A model generated the notes under the pieces. That model did not search any database. It was not told the origin of the DNA and saw nothing but the letters and a program-made list of their open reading frames with translations. Positions 16,920 to 26,910 of a stretch of 35,993 nucleotides of DNA are shown in pieces. A program made the translations under genes and the position numbers. The stretch is from an uncultured Ferrovum sp. (lineage in GTDB: Bacteria > Pseudomonadota > Gammaproteobacteria > Burkholderiales > Ferrovaceae), in the NCBI GenBank assembly GCA_903863375.1, contig CAIPBT010000037.1, forward strand, positions 1 through 35,993, read 5' to 3'. How positions within the stretch are numbered: the first letter of the stretch is position 1; the number at the start of each line of letters is the position of its first letter.

Positions 16920-19900
16920 TTACAGCAGCCGACGCAGCAGCGCGGCGGCCGCCGTAAAGTCGAGGTGATCGAGGTGGTGCCGCAACACGGTCAGCAGGCG
17001 CTCCGGCAGCCGCTGCAGCAGTGACGCCGGCAGGTTGGAAAATTCCTCGAGCGCACTCAGGTCGCGGGCTTCCAGCGACGCAGCAAGGGTAAACAGCAAC
17101 GCCCTGGCGTCTGACGGAAGGGCAGGTACAGCTTCCCAATCCTCCGCCAGCAAGACGCCAGGACCCGCGATTGCCGTTGGTGTACCAGGCTTGCGGTCGA
17201 TGGCCACGGGCGCCCCTGGCCACGCAGCCGCAGCCGTCTCGGCCGGCTGACCACCCGGTTCGCCCGTTGCACTGAGCTCCGCCAGGGCGACATGCAGCGC
17301 ATCGCGTTGCCGGTCACACGACCCGCGTAACTGCAGCAAGGATTCGCGCAGCCGCTGTGGCAAGCCGGCCTCCAGCAAGGCAGCCGGCCCCGGCAGTTGC
17401 TCAAACAGGGGCTCGAGCAGCGAGGCCAGCCGGTGCACTTCGGTGCAGGCGACCATGCCGGCAGCCCCTTTCAACCGGTGCACAGCCCGTCGCAGGGGCT
17501 CGGCATCCACACCGGCACCGGTGGTCTGCCCGAGCATCTGCACCGCGCGCTCCAGTTCGGCATCGAACAGTCGCAGGGAACGCAAGTAAAGTGTGGAATC
17601 CCCCGCCATGCGCCGGAAGGCAACTGCCATGTCGTGACCAGAGACGTCGGGAAAGCCTTGCGCGCGCGCGCGCGCGAGGGTGCTGATCCAGTTCAGGTCT
17701 TCGTGACTATCCGGTTGGCTGCCCGTGCCGGCAAAATCCGCCGGGCGGATCGAGCGCTGGCGCAGGGCACGCAGCACGACACCGACCATTTCGTGCAGGT
17801 CGAATGGTTTGGCAATGAAATCGTCCATGCCGGCGGCTCGGGCGGCCTCGCGCTGGGCCGGCAGGGTGCCCGCCGACAGCGCCAGGATCGTAAGATCGTC
17901 CGCCCGCGGCAGCAGGCGGATATGGCGCGCCAGGGTCAGGCCGTCCATGTCCGGCATCTGCACATCGAGCAGCAGCACGGTGGGCCAGACCAGACCGTGC
18001 TGCAGCAGGTGCAGGGCTTGTTGTCCGCCGGCGGCGGTCTGCACCAGGGCGCCGGCCCGGGTGAGCAGCCGGGCTGCCACCTCGAGGTTGACCGGGGTGT
18101 CGTCGACGATCAGCACGCGCTGACCGATCAGAGCCCCGACCGGATCTGCCGGTTGATCCACGTCTGCGGGCAGGTGGGTGCGCGCCTCGCTGGTCTGGAA
18201 GGGCAGTTCCAGCCAGAAGGTGCTGCCCAACCCAGGCGTGCTGTCGGCGCCAACGCGTCCGCCCAGCAGGGCAGCAAGCTCCCGGCTGATGGCGAGGCCC
18301 AGGCCGGTGCCGGAGTTGCGCGCGAGACTCGGTTCATCGAGCTGAGTGAACGCATCAAACACCCGTTGCAGGTCTTCCGGTGGGATGCCAGTGCCGGTGT
18401 CGGCCACCTCAAAGCGCAGGCGTAGCTCGCGCCCCTGGGCAACCGGCAGTCGCACAACCCGCAGACGGACTTCGCCAACGGCGGTGAACTTGATGGCGTT
18501 GCTGACGAAATTGGTCAGGATCTGGGTGACCCGCTGACTGTCGCCAATCAGCACGGCCGGCAGTTCTGGCAGCCCGTCGACGCTCAGGCGCAGACCCTTC
18601 TGTTCGGCGCTGGGCGACCACAGCTGCACCAGATGCGCCAACAGCTGGCCGACGGCAAAGGCCTGCGATTCCACTTCCAGTCGGCCGGCCTCGATCTTGG
18701 CGAAATCGAGCACATCATTGACCAGGTCAAGCAAGGAATGGCCGGCGGCCGCAATGGTTTCCACCAACCGGCGCTGATCGGGGTCGAGACGCTCGTCCTT
18801 CAACACTTCGGCCATCCCCATGATGGCGTTGAGCGGATTGCGAATCTCGTGGGACATGCTGGCCAGAAAGGCCCCTTTGACCTTGTTTGCCTCTTCGGCG
18901 ATGCGTTTGTCCTCCCGCAGCCGGAACTCCTCCGTGCGATAGGCGGTGATGTCGTCAAACATCAGCAGCAGGCGGCGCTCTTCGTGCAGGCTGAACGGCA
19001 CCAGATCGATTTCCACCCAATGGCTTTCGCCATTGGCCAGGCGCAGCTCGCATTCCACGCGCTGGGGCTGCATCTGCCGCAGGGCCTGTTCCACCGCCGG
19101 CCGAAATCCCGTGGCATGCCAGGCCGGCAGGTGATACAGATTGCCCTGCAGCAGGGTGGTGCGCGGCACATTGAGCAGATAGGCCGCCACCTCGTTGACG
19201 AGCAGGCAGGTGCCGTCGTGGCGGAACAGTGCCATGCCCTGGGTGGAGGACTCGATCAGGCGCTGATTGATGTCGGCGATTTCCTGCACGCGCGCCGCCG
19301 TTTCGTGACGGCTGCTGACATCGACGAACGTGGCCAGATAGCCATATTCGAGCGAGACCGCCGAGATTTCCATGGTCAGGACGCGGCCGTCGCTGCGGGT
19401 CACGCGTTGCTCGGCCGTCGCCCGATGCATGCCGCCATTGGTCTTGCCCTGCAGACCGATCCAGATCCGCACCGCTTCGCGACGATAGTCGGGGTCGGGA
19501 TAGGCGAGCTGCCACCATTCGGCCAGTCCGGGCACCTGGGCCGGGACATAGCCGAAGGTGGCCCAGAATCGCTCGTTGGCGATGGCCAGGGCGCCGTCGT
19601 TGTCGAAAACGCACATCGGAATCGGCGCGTTGCGGATGAACTCGCCCAGGCGGCGGCGGGCCTCTTCGGCCTCGTGGACGCGGATCTCGACCAAGGCCTC
19701 CATCTTCTCGCGGTAGCGACGCACCTCCTGTTCCGCGCGCCGCCGCTCGGTGACATCGATGAAGGTTACCAGCACAGCAGGCAGACCTTGCACCAGTCCC
19801 AGCGGTGCCGCGCTGACTTCCAGCCAGCGCAGGGTGCCATCGGGCGCAATGTCGCCTAGCAGCTGGCGGGACACCGAGATGCCCTGCAGCAGGGCCCGGT

Positions 19901-20225
19901 TGACCGGCGACTCGGCCAGGGGAAGGCGCTCGCCGTCCGGTCGCAGGATGATCCACTCGTCCGGCGCTTCCCGCGCACTAAAGGTGCGTCCCAGCATATG
20001 TTCGGCCGTCGTGTTCCAGAACAGCATGCGGCGCCCGACCGAAAAGATCAGCACCCCTTCATCCAGCGAATCGACGATCCGCCGGAAATAGCGGTCAAAC
20101 GTGGCGGGCTTCAGCGCCCCGGCAACCGCCCCCGTGTCGCGATGACCCAGGGCACGCTGCCAACGCAACAGGTCTTCATTCAAGCGCGATGTCCATCTGA
20201 CGGGTTCGCGTCTGGTTGCGCCCAC
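16920..20225 (-). CDS. Cytoplasmic hybrid histidine kinase (PAS-PAS-PAS-HisKA-HATPase-REC-HPt)
   Basis: 1101 residues if read from the GTG at 20225; a TTG at 20183 is an alternative, and neither has a strong ribosome binding site. Three PAS domains are at about 45-165, 195-310 and 320-435. The HisKA phospho-acceptor is His459 (ASMSHEIRNPLNAI), followed by the ATP-binding lobe (NFVSNAIKFT, DTGTGIP, GTGLGLAI). A receiver domain follows with Asp754 (LLLDVQMPDMDG) and an HPt domain with His916 (VHRLKGAAG). No membrane segments are visible, so sensing is probably intracellular. The 5' end overlaps the diguanylate cyclase gene, suggesting phosphorelay towards that receiver. An alternating GC tract of 17 bases lies at 17660-17676 inside the gene. 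Confidence 0.93.
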   Translation of the reverse strand: MGATRREPVRWTSRLNEDLLRWQRALGHRDTGAVAGALKPATFDRYFRRIVDSLDEGVLIFSVGRRMLFWNTTAEHMLGRTFSAREAPDEWIILRPDGERLPLAESPVNRALLQGISVSRQLLGDIAPDGTLRWLEVSAAPLGLVQGLPAVLVTFIDVTERRRAEQEVRRYREKMEALVEIRVHEAEEARRRLGEFIRNAPIPMCVFDNDGALAIANERFWATFGYVPAQVPGLAEWWQLAYPDPDYRREAVRIWIGLQGKTNGGMHRATAEQRVTRSDGRVLTMEISAVSLEYGYLATFVDVSSRHETAARVQEIADINQRLIESSTQGMALFRHDGTCLLVNEVAAYLLNVPRTTLLQGNLYHLPAWHATGFRPAVEQALRQMQPQRVECELRLANGESHWVEIDLVPFSLHEERRLLLMFDDITAYRTEEFRLREDKRIAEEANKVKGAFLASMSHEIRNPLNAIMGMAEVLKDERLDPDQRRLVETIAAAGHSLLDLVNDVLDFAKIEAGRLEVESQAFAVGQLLAHLVQLWSPSAEQKGLRLSVDGLPELPAVLIGDSQRVTQILTNFVSNAIKFTAVGEVRLRVVRLPVAQGRELRLRFEVADTGTGIPPEDLQRVFDAFTQLDEPSLARNSGTGLGLAISRELAALLGGRVGADSTPGLGSTFWLELPFQTSEARTHLPADVDQPADPVGALIGQRVLIVDDTPVNLEVAARLLTRAGALVQTAAGGQQALHLLQHGLVWPTVLLLDVQMPDMDGLTLARHIRLLPRADDLTILALSAGTLPAQREAARAAGMDDFIAKPFDLHEMVGVVLRALRQRSIRPADFAGTGSQPDSHEDLNWISTLARARAQGFPDVSGHDMAVAFRRMAGDSTLYLRSLRLFDAELERAVQMLGQTTGAGVDAEPLRRAVHRLKGAAGMVACTEVHRLASLLEPLFEQLPGPAALLEAGLPQRLRESLLQLRGSCDRQRDALHVALAELSATGEPGGQPAETAAAAWPGAPVAIDRKPGTPTAIAGPGVLLAEDWEAVPALPSDARALLFTLAASLEARDLSALEEFSNLPASLLQRLPERLLTVLRHHLDHLDFTAAAALLRRLL

Positions 20226-21183
20226 CGGCTTTCGCCTGATACAGCGCCAGGTCGGCCGCCGTGACCAGGCTGGAACTGGCCAGCGGCAACAACGGGGCGC
20301 ACTCGCTGACGCGGCTCGCCGTCAGGCTGGGCATCAGGCTGGCCAGCAGCGGGCCATCCGGTTCCAGGGCGCTGGCACCCACGCTGATGGTGAGCCGCCC
20401 CCCCTGGCCCGCGGCCCGATGCTGGATGTTGCGGTCGTACAGGGTCTGATGCAGCCGTTCGGCCACCACCACCGCCTGTTCAAGCGAGGTATGCGGCAAC
20501 AGCAGGGCAAACTCCTCACCGCCATAGCGGGCGGGCTGATCACTCGCCCGCTGCGCGACATGCTGCAGCACCTGGGCCACCTGGCGCAGGCACGCATCGC
20601 CCTGCTGATGCCCATAAGCATCGTTGAACGCCTTGAACTGGTCAACGTCCACCATCAGCAGGGCCAGCGGGATGTTGTTGCGCAGCGAGCGCTTCCATTC
20701 CCGTTCCAGGGCCAGATCAAACAGGCGCCGGTTGGCAAGACCAGTCAGCTCATCGGTGTGAGTCAGACGCAGCAGTTCGTCGGTACGCCGCTTCAGGGCG
20801 AGGTGGGTCTCCATCCGGGCGCGGGCGACGGGCGGATTGAATGGCTTGATGATGAAGTCGTTCGCTCCGATCGCCAGGGCACGGGCTTCCCGGGTAGGGT
20901 TGCCATGCGCGGTGATGAAAATGATCGGCAGTTCGGCCGGCTCGAGATGCTGGCGCAGGGCGGCACAGGTTTCCTCGCCACTGATGCCGGGCAGCTCCAT
21001 GTCGAGCAGGATCAGGTCGGGACGCTCGGTGCGCACCATGCGCAAGGCATCTTCGCCGGACAGGCAGAACCGCACCCGGCCAAGTCCGCGTGACAGGCTG
21101 TTGAGCTGATGCACGGAGGCCGGATCGTCGTCCACGATCAGGATCACTGGGGCGCCGGCATCGATGGGCAAGTGGTCGTTCAT
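20176..21183 (-). CDS. Response-regulator diguanylate cyclase (REC-GGDEF)
   Basis: 335 residues. Receiver domain at about 13-125 with Asp18-20, phospho-acceptor Asp61 (LLDMELPGISG) and Lys113; GGDEF domain at about 140-330 with an intact active site GGEEF (221-225). The inhibitory I-site RxxD is present as RASD (212-215), exactly five residues before GGEEF, so the enzyme should be active and feedback-inhibited by cyclic di-GMP. It makes cyclic di-GMP from two GTP when phosphorylated. The ATG has AAGG just upstream. It overlaps the hybrid kinase gene by up to 50 bases and is the first gene of the pair, making the kinase the natural phosphate donor. Divergent from pirin, with 132 bases between. 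Confidence 0.94.
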   Translation of the reverse strand: MNDHLPIDAGAPVILIVDDDPASVHQLNSLSRGLGRVRFCLSGEDALRMVRTERPDLILLDMELPGISGEETCAALRQHLEPAELPIIFITAHGNPTREARALAIGANDFIIKPFNPPVARARMETHLALKRRTDELLRLTHTDELTGLANRRLFDLALEREWKRSLRNNIPLALLMVDVDQFKAFNDAYGHQQGDACLRQVAQVLQHVAQRASDQPARYGGEEFALLLPHTSLEQAVVVAERLHQTLYDRNIQHRAAGQGGRLTISVGASALEPDGPLLASLMPSLTASRVSECAPLLPLASSSLVTAADLALYQAKAGGRNQTRTRQMDIALE

Positions 21184-21315
21184 TTGCCTTTATATTCGCA
21201 TGAAAGCGCAGGTGATCCGGCATCCGAATCTGCTCGAAGTGTAAGGGTTGCCGCTGCCGGCGCGCCACGCAACAGCGCATACTGCATACCTGCATGGTCT
21301 ATCGAGGCACACAGG

Positions 21316-22203
21316 ATGAACGATCCCGCCCAAGCAAGGGCCCAAAGCCTGATTCACCACACACGTTCGGTGGAGCGCCTGGTGGCAGGCCAGCGGACAT
21401 CGGATGGCGCCGGCGTCAAACTGATCCGGGTGCTGACCCAGGACCTGCAACGGCGGCTCGATCCCTATCTGATGCTGGATGCCTTCGGCAGCGACAATCC
21501 GGACGACTACATCGCCGGATTTCCCGACCACCCGCACCGCGGCTTTGAAACCATCACCTACATGATCGCCGGACGCATGCTGCACCGGGACAGTGCCGGC
21601 CATCAGGGCCTGCTGGAAAATGGGGGGGTGCAGTGGATGACGGCTGGCCGGGGTGTGATCCATTCCGAAATTCCGCAGCAGGAGGCCGGCGTGATGGAGG
21701 GCTTCCAGCTGTGGCTCAACCTGCCGGGCCGCGACAAGATGCAGGCGCCCTGGTACCGCGACTTTACGGCCGCGGAACTGCCACGCCTGCGCACAGCGCA
21801 AGGGGTAGCGGTGACCGTGATTGCCGGTCACAGCCATGGCGTGGACGGGGCCGTACAGCGCGCGGCCAGCCAGCCCCTGTTTCTGGATGTGCATCTGCCG
21901 GCCGGCACAGATTTTGCCGAGGTGCTGCCCGCCGATCACAACGCCTTTCTGTATGTCTATCGGGGCAGCATCGTCGTGGCCGGTCAGACCATTGCGTCCC
22001 GTCAGATGGCGATCCTGGCCAATGCCGTCCACCACGACGGGGTGGCGCTACGCGCTACCGGCGACGGCGAAGCGCGGGTGCTGCTGATCGCCGGCCAGCC
22101 GCTGCGAGAGCCGATCGCGCAACATGGCCCGTTTGTGATGAATACCGTCGACGAGATCCGCGCCGCCATCCAGGACTTTCGCAGCGGCCAGCTCGTGCGT
22201 TGA
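21316..22203 (+). CDS. Pirin family protein
   Basis: 295 residues, normal for the family. The double beta-barrel cupin fold is indicated by HPHRGFETITYM and the segment GGVQWMTAGRGVIHSE. The expected iron ligands are present: His72, His74, His116 and Glu118. Bacterial pirins can act as quercetin dioxygenases or as redox-responsive binding partners; which applies here cannot be told. The ATG is preceded by GAGG at 8 bases. It is divergent from the diguanylate cyclase gene and converges on trpS. A run of seven G lies at 21622-21628. Confidence 0.93.
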   Translation: MNDPAQARAQSLIHHTRSVERLVAGQRTSDGAGVKLIRVLTQDLQRRLDPYLMLDAFGSDNPDDYIAGFPDHPHRGFETITYMIAGRMLHRDSAGHQGLLENGGVQWMTAGRGVIHSEIPQQEAGVMEGFQLWLNLPGRDKMQAPWYRDFTAAELPRLRTAQGVAVTVIAGHSHGVDGAVQRAASQPLFLDVHLPAGTDFAEVLPADHNAFLYVYRGSIVVAGQTIASRQMAILANAVHHDGVALRATGDGEARVLLIAGQPLREPIAQHGPFVMNTVDEIRAAIQDFRSGQLVR

Positions 22204-22255
22204 TCACCGCTGTCGCCGCCCAGCCCGGCAGCCCCACAAGCGGAAGCGTCGCGCC

Positions 22256-22300
22256 AGCAGCACTAGCAGAACTCGCAGGACCAGCAGAACCAGCCGAGCC
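22256..22300. repeat. Degenerate 9-base tandem repeat after trpS
   Basis: Five imperfect copies of a 9-base unit (for example AGCAGAACT and AGCAGAACC on the plus strand) fill 22256-22300, between the convergent pirin and trpS genes and ending next to the trpS stop codon. On the minus strand in the trpS frame they read as Gly/Ser/Ala/Pro codons, like a protein linker, although they follow the stop. Confidence 0.6.
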
Positions 22301-22303
22301 AGC

Positions 22304-23731
<1,428 letters not shown>

Positions 23732-23981
23732 GGCAGAGCGCAAAGGAGGCGGCAGGCAGGAAGGATGTTGGGAAAATGTGACTGCCCAGATGCGGGGGCG
23801 GACAGCCAATACCGGACGCTACCAGATGGCTGCCTTGGACGCACACTTCGGGTCAACCCCGACGCGGGCTTTGCTTCCGCCAGCCTGGCACCAACGGTAA
23901 CATTCGGCATGACCCCGCCTTTCCCGTGCCTGTCGATTTCCTGCCCGCTGGCGATACGCTGGGCAAGCGGGCACCCTGCCC

Positions 23982-24980
23982 ATGCGCATCGCTGAGCTAC
24001 GCGGCCGCCTGCGCGAACTCGGCGCTGCCCCGCAGCACGAGCAACGGTTTTTGCGGCTCTGGTCGCAAGGGCTGGCGCAGGACACGGGCCGGCGCAAGCT
24101 GGAGGGAATGCTGCCAGCCCGCCTGCTGGCCGCCCTGCCGGCATTGACCGCCGAACTGGCTGGGCTGGTCAAGGTTCAGTCTGAACACCACGGCGACGAT
24201 GGTTCGGCGCGTCTGCTGCTGCGCCTCAACGATGGTCAGGCGGTCGAAAGCGTGCTGCTGCCGCGCCACGGGGTGTGCGTCTCTTCGCAGGTGGGATGTG
24301 CGGTGGGTTGCGTGTTTTGCATGACGGGGCGCGACGGCCTGATCCGTCATGTTGGCAGCGCTGAACTGGTGGCGCAGGTGGTATTGGCGCGCCAGCGCCG
24401 TCAGGTACGCAAGGTGGTATTCATGGGCATGGGCGAGCCGGCGCACAACCTGGACAACGTGCTTGAGGCGATCGGCCTGTTGGGCACCTATGGCAACCTT
24501 GGCCACAAGAATCTGGTGTTTTCCACCGTCGGCGATCTTCGGGTGTTCCAGCGCCTGCCACAGGAAGTGGTGAAACCCGCCCTGGCCCTGTCACTGCACT
24601 CCACCCGGGCAGACCTGCGCGAGCGGCTGTTGCCGCGCGCCCCCAGGCTGACGCCGGATGAACTGGTGGATCTGGCCGCAGGCTATGCCGATGCCACCGG
24701 TTATCCGATCCAGTACCAGTGGACGCTGCTGGAGGGCATCAACGATACCGATGAGGAAGTGGCCGGCATCATCCGGCTGCTGAAGGGTCGCTATGCCGTG
24801 ATGAACCTGATTCCCTATAACCGGGTGCCCGATCTGCCGTATCGTCGGCCAGCACCGCAGCGGGCCCTGGAGATGGCGCGCAGCCTGCACGCTGCCGGCA
24901 TCCTGACCACCCTGCGCGAATCGGCAGGCCAGGATGTGGAAGGCGGCTGTGGCCAGTTACGGGCCCGGGCGCTGGGCTGA
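23982..24980 (+). CDS. RlmN/Cfr-family radical SAM protein
   Basis: 332 residues, shorter than RlmN (about 370-380). The radical SAM cluster motif CxxxCxxC is at Cys106, Cys110 and Cys113, and the two extra cysteines used by dual-specificity RNA methyltransferases are present at Cys99 (GVCVSSQ) and Cys323 (GGCGQLRA). MGMGEP and the NLIPYN segment are also typical. Genuine RlmN modifies A2503 of 23S rRNA and A37 of some tRNAs; Cfr modifies C8 of A2503. The shorter length and the changed segment FSTVGDL (RlmN usually STSG) suggest a divergent paralogue with its own target. A 250-base gap separates it from the divergent trpS; I see no clear promoter there. Its end overlaps the convergent TetR gene by 24 bases. 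Confidence 0.82.
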   Translation: MRIAELRGRLRELGAAPQHEQRFLRLWSQGLAQDTGRRKLEGMLPARLLAALPALTAELAGLVKVQSEHHGDDGSARLLLRLNDGQAVESVLLPRHGVCVSSQVGCAVGCVFCMTGRDGLIRHVGSAELVAQVVLARQRRQVRKVVFMGMGEPAHNLDNVLEAIGLLGTYGNLGHKNLVFSTVGDLRVFQRLPQEVVKPALALSLHSTRADLRERLLPRAPRLTPDELVDLAAGYADATGYPIQYQWTLLEGINDTDEEVAGIIRLLKGRYAVMNLIPYNRVPDLPYRRPAPQRALEMARSLHAAGILTTLRESAGQDVEGGCGQLRARALG

Positions 24981-25643
24981 CGCCAAGGCGCCGTGCAGGA
25001 ACAGCTGCACGCAGTCGTGTGGCCAGTGGGCCAGTTGTTCCGCCGTCAAGGCCGGCGCAAGGCCGCAGGCTGCGCGCTGTGGGTGCGTGACCACCAGCAC
25101 CAGAAACTGGGTGGCGAGAAACTCCAGCACGGGAGGGAGGGCAACCGTATTTTCCGCTTCGTGCAGATGTGGCGCAGACGGCTGTTGCAGCAGCCCCGCC
25201 ACCAGGGTGGTGGCGAGTCGAACCAAGGGGTTGGCGGCGAGCATCCGGCCGATTTCGGGAAAACGACCGGATTCCGCCGTCATCAGGCGGTGCACCGCCA
25301 GCGCCCGGGGTTGCAGGGCACCCTCCAGCATGAATCCTGCCAGGCGTTCCAGCACCGCCGGCAGGTGATCGCCCTGGATCAGGGGAACCGTTTCGGGCGG
25401 ACGCAGACTTTCAAAAATGTGTTCCAACACGGCGGCAAACAGCGCGGCCTTGTCTGGAAAACGCTGATATAGCGTGCGTTTGGAAACGCCAGCCCCCTGC
25501 ACGACGGCTTCCAGGGTGGTGGCACCGTACCCCTGTTCCAGAAACAGGGCGGCCGCCACGTCCAGCAAGGCTGCCTCGCGTGCGGCCACGGTGTCGCGGC
25601 GCGGACGGCCGCGCGTTGCTGGTGTTGCGCTGCTGGTGGTCAA
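24957..25643 (-). CDS. TetR/AcrR family transcriptional regulator
   Basis: 228 residues. The N-terminal helix-turn-helix at about 20-65 is clear (VAAALFLEQGYGATTLEAVV, then GVSKRTLYQRFPDKAALF), preceded by the GRPRR arm common in this family. The C-terminal ligand-binding part is helical and family-variable; the segment ALAVHRLMTAESGRFPEI fits AcrR-type regulators. The start is a TTG at 25643 that overlaps the stop of the Pro/Tyr-rich gene (TTGA), without a visible ribosome binding site, which suggests translational coupling. An internal GTG about 17 codons in is an alternative but would lose the GRPRR arm. Likely controls its own operon or a nearby gene (inference); effector unknown. Confidence 0.9.
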   Translation of the reverse strand: MTTSSATPATRGRPRRDTVAAREAALLDVAAALFLEQGYGATTLEAVVQGAGVSKRTLYQRFPDKAALFAAVLEHIFESLRPPETVPLIQGDHLPAVLERLAGFMLEGALQPRALAVHRLMTAESGRFPEIGRMLAANPLVRLATTLVAGLLQQPSAPHLHEAENTVALPPVLEFLATQFLVLVVTHPQRAACGLAPALTAEQLAHWPHDCVQLFLHGALASAQRPGP

Positions 25644-26212
25644 CGGGCGTAGTAGATGTCGTTGGCGTAGGTGACTTGACCAGGCGCTTGCGGCGCATAG
25701 CCAGGGGGCGGGACGCCCTGCGCTGGGGCGTAGCCTTGCGGCGCGTAGCCCTGCTGGGCGTTGGCTTGTGCGGCGTAGCCCGGCGGCGCATAGCCCTGGG
25801 GTGCAGAGGCCGGCGGCGGCGCGTAGCTCTGGGGCGCATAAGCCGGCGGCGGCGCATAGCGCTGCGGTGCAGAACCTGGCGGTGGCACGGCATAGCCCTG
25901 GGCTTGCGGCACGTAGACCGGGTAGGGCTGATACACCACCTGCGGCGGCGGCGCATACGCCGGGGCAGGGGCCACCACATAGGCCGGGCGCGATACTTCG
26001 GCGAGGGCAACGAAGGGCGCAGTAACGATGGCGGCGGCAGCGCCAATCACGGCGGCACCAACCAGACCAATGCCACCAAACAGGCCATGCCCGCCATGGC
26101 CACCATGAAAGCCCCGGCCATAGTCACCGGCGAACGCCGAAGACACCGGGGCGGCAGCCAGGCTAACGGCCAGCAGGCCGGAAACAAGGGTTTGACGCAG
26201 GGAAGGACGCAT
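25640..26212 (-). CDS. Exported Pro/Tyr/Ala-rich repeat protein
   Basis: 190 residues; I chose the ATG at 26212 because AGGAG lies 8-9 bases upstream. Signal peptide at 1-28 (core LLAVSLAAAPVSSAFA, cut before GD). The mature protein has a His/Gly stretch (GRGFHGGHGGHGLFGG), a hydrophobic segment at about 49-72 (a likely membrane anchor), and a Pro/Tyr/Gln/Ala-rich region to the end with three 11-residue units of type APQxYAPPPAx at 115-147. No enzymatic domain is visible. Low-complexity exported proteins of this kind are often envelope or surface proteins; the His-rich part might bind metal. A sigma-70-like promoter precedes it and the TetR gene follows with overlapping stop and start. I do not recognise the family. 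Confidence 0.8.
   Translation of the reverse strand: MRPSLRQTLVSGLLAVSLAAAPVSSAFAGDYGRGFHGGHGGHGLFGGIGLVGAAVIGAAAAIVTAPFVALAEVSRPAYVVAPAPAYAPPPQVVYQPYPVYVPQAQGYAVPPPGSAPQRYAPPPAYAPQSYAPPPASAPQGYAPPGYAAQANAQQGYAPQGYAPAQGVPPPGYAPQAPGQVTYANDIYYAR
25772..25870. repeat. 33-base in-frame repeats of the Pro/Tyr-rich gene
   Basis: Three 33-base units encode residues 115-147 (APQRYAPPPAY, APQSYAPPPAS, APQGYAPPGYA). The last unit is more diverged. Further shorter YAPQ/GYAP echoes continue towards the C-terminus. Confidence 0.75.
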
Positions 26213-26254
26213 GACCGATCTCCTGGGAAAGCGACTGTTGACACGCATGGGAGG

Positions 26255-26282
26255 ACTATACCCCTTCCATAATGAAACGCAA
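26255..26282 (-). promoter_or_regulatory. Sigma-70-like promoter of the Pro/Tyr-rich gene
   Basis: On the minus strand TTGCGT (26282-26277) is followed after 16 bases by TATAGT (26260-26255; five of six matches to TATAAT). Transcription would start around 26248, giving a leader of about 35 bases with the AGGAG ribosome binding site. A direct repeat CGTAC CGTAC lies just upstream (about 26284-26294), a possible operator for the TetR protein, though it is not a palindrome of the usual kind. Confidence 0.5.
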
Positions 26283-26378
26283 CCGTACCGTACCTTTTAA
26301 TCTTGCGGTGTCGACAGACCACCGCTTATCGGTAAGATCAGGGCATTGCCCACGCGGCGACAGTGCCGGACCCCCCCC

Positions 26379-26888
26379 ATGTGGAAATATCACGGACAGC
26401 AACGACCAGATTTTGCCGAGATGCCGAAGACAGGTCAGGAGTCGGTCTGGGACTACCCGCGCCCGCCGATCGTCGTGACAGACAGCAGGACCGTGGAAGT
26501 GTGGTCTGGTGACATTCTGCTGGCCCGGTCGACGCAGTGTCTCCGGGTGCTGGAAACGGCAAGTCCGCCCACGTTTTATCTGCCGCGCGGCGACATCGAC
26601 ATGATCCGGCTGGTGCGCGTGGACGGGCGTTCCTTCTGCGAATGGAAGGGCGCCGCCACATACTGGGCCTTGGCCAGCCAGGCAGACATGGCGGTGGGCT
26701 GGAGCTATGAACAACCAACCGAGGCCTTCGCCGACATTCGGGGATTTCTGTCGTTCTATCCGGGGCGCCTGACGTGCGCCGTGAATGGCGAACGGGTACG
26801 TCCCCAACCCGGGGGCTTTTATGGAGGCTGGCTTACCGATGAGATTGCCGGTCCGGTCAAAGGCATCCCCGGTACCGGCCACTGGTGA
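26379..26888 (+). CDS. DUF427 family protein
   Basis: 169 residues. The start MWKYHGQQRPDFAEMP and the segment GQESVWDYPRPP are characteristic of DUF427, as is the later RGDIDMIRLVR followed by CEWKGAATYW. The family is small, cytosolic and of unknown function. I chose the ATG at 26379; it directly follows a run of eight C (26371-26378) and has no ribosome binding site. An in-frame TTG at 26346 would place the C run inside the coding region; that start also lacks a well-placed ribosome binding site. Divergent from the Pro/Tyr-rich gene. Confidence 0.88.
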   Translation: MWKYHGQQRPDFAEMPKTGQESVWDYPRPPIVVTDSRTVEVWSGDILLARSTQCLRVLETASPPTFYLPRGDIDMIRLVRVDGRSFCEWKGAATYWALASQADMAVGWSYEQPTEAFADIRGFLSFYPGRLTCAVNGERVRPQPGGFYGGWLTDEIAGPVKGIPGTGHW

Positions 26889-26910
26889 AGCCGGACGGGG
26901 GGCGGTGCAA

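Noticed and set aside
15424-16968. Plus-strand open frame of 514 codons opposite the DUF2252 gene
   Set aside because: Antisense of a recognisable family member; no motif and no ribosome binding site of note.
18633-19859. Plus-strand open frame of 408 codons opposite the hybrid kinase
   Set aside because: Antisense of three recognisable PAS domains; composition typical of shadow frames.
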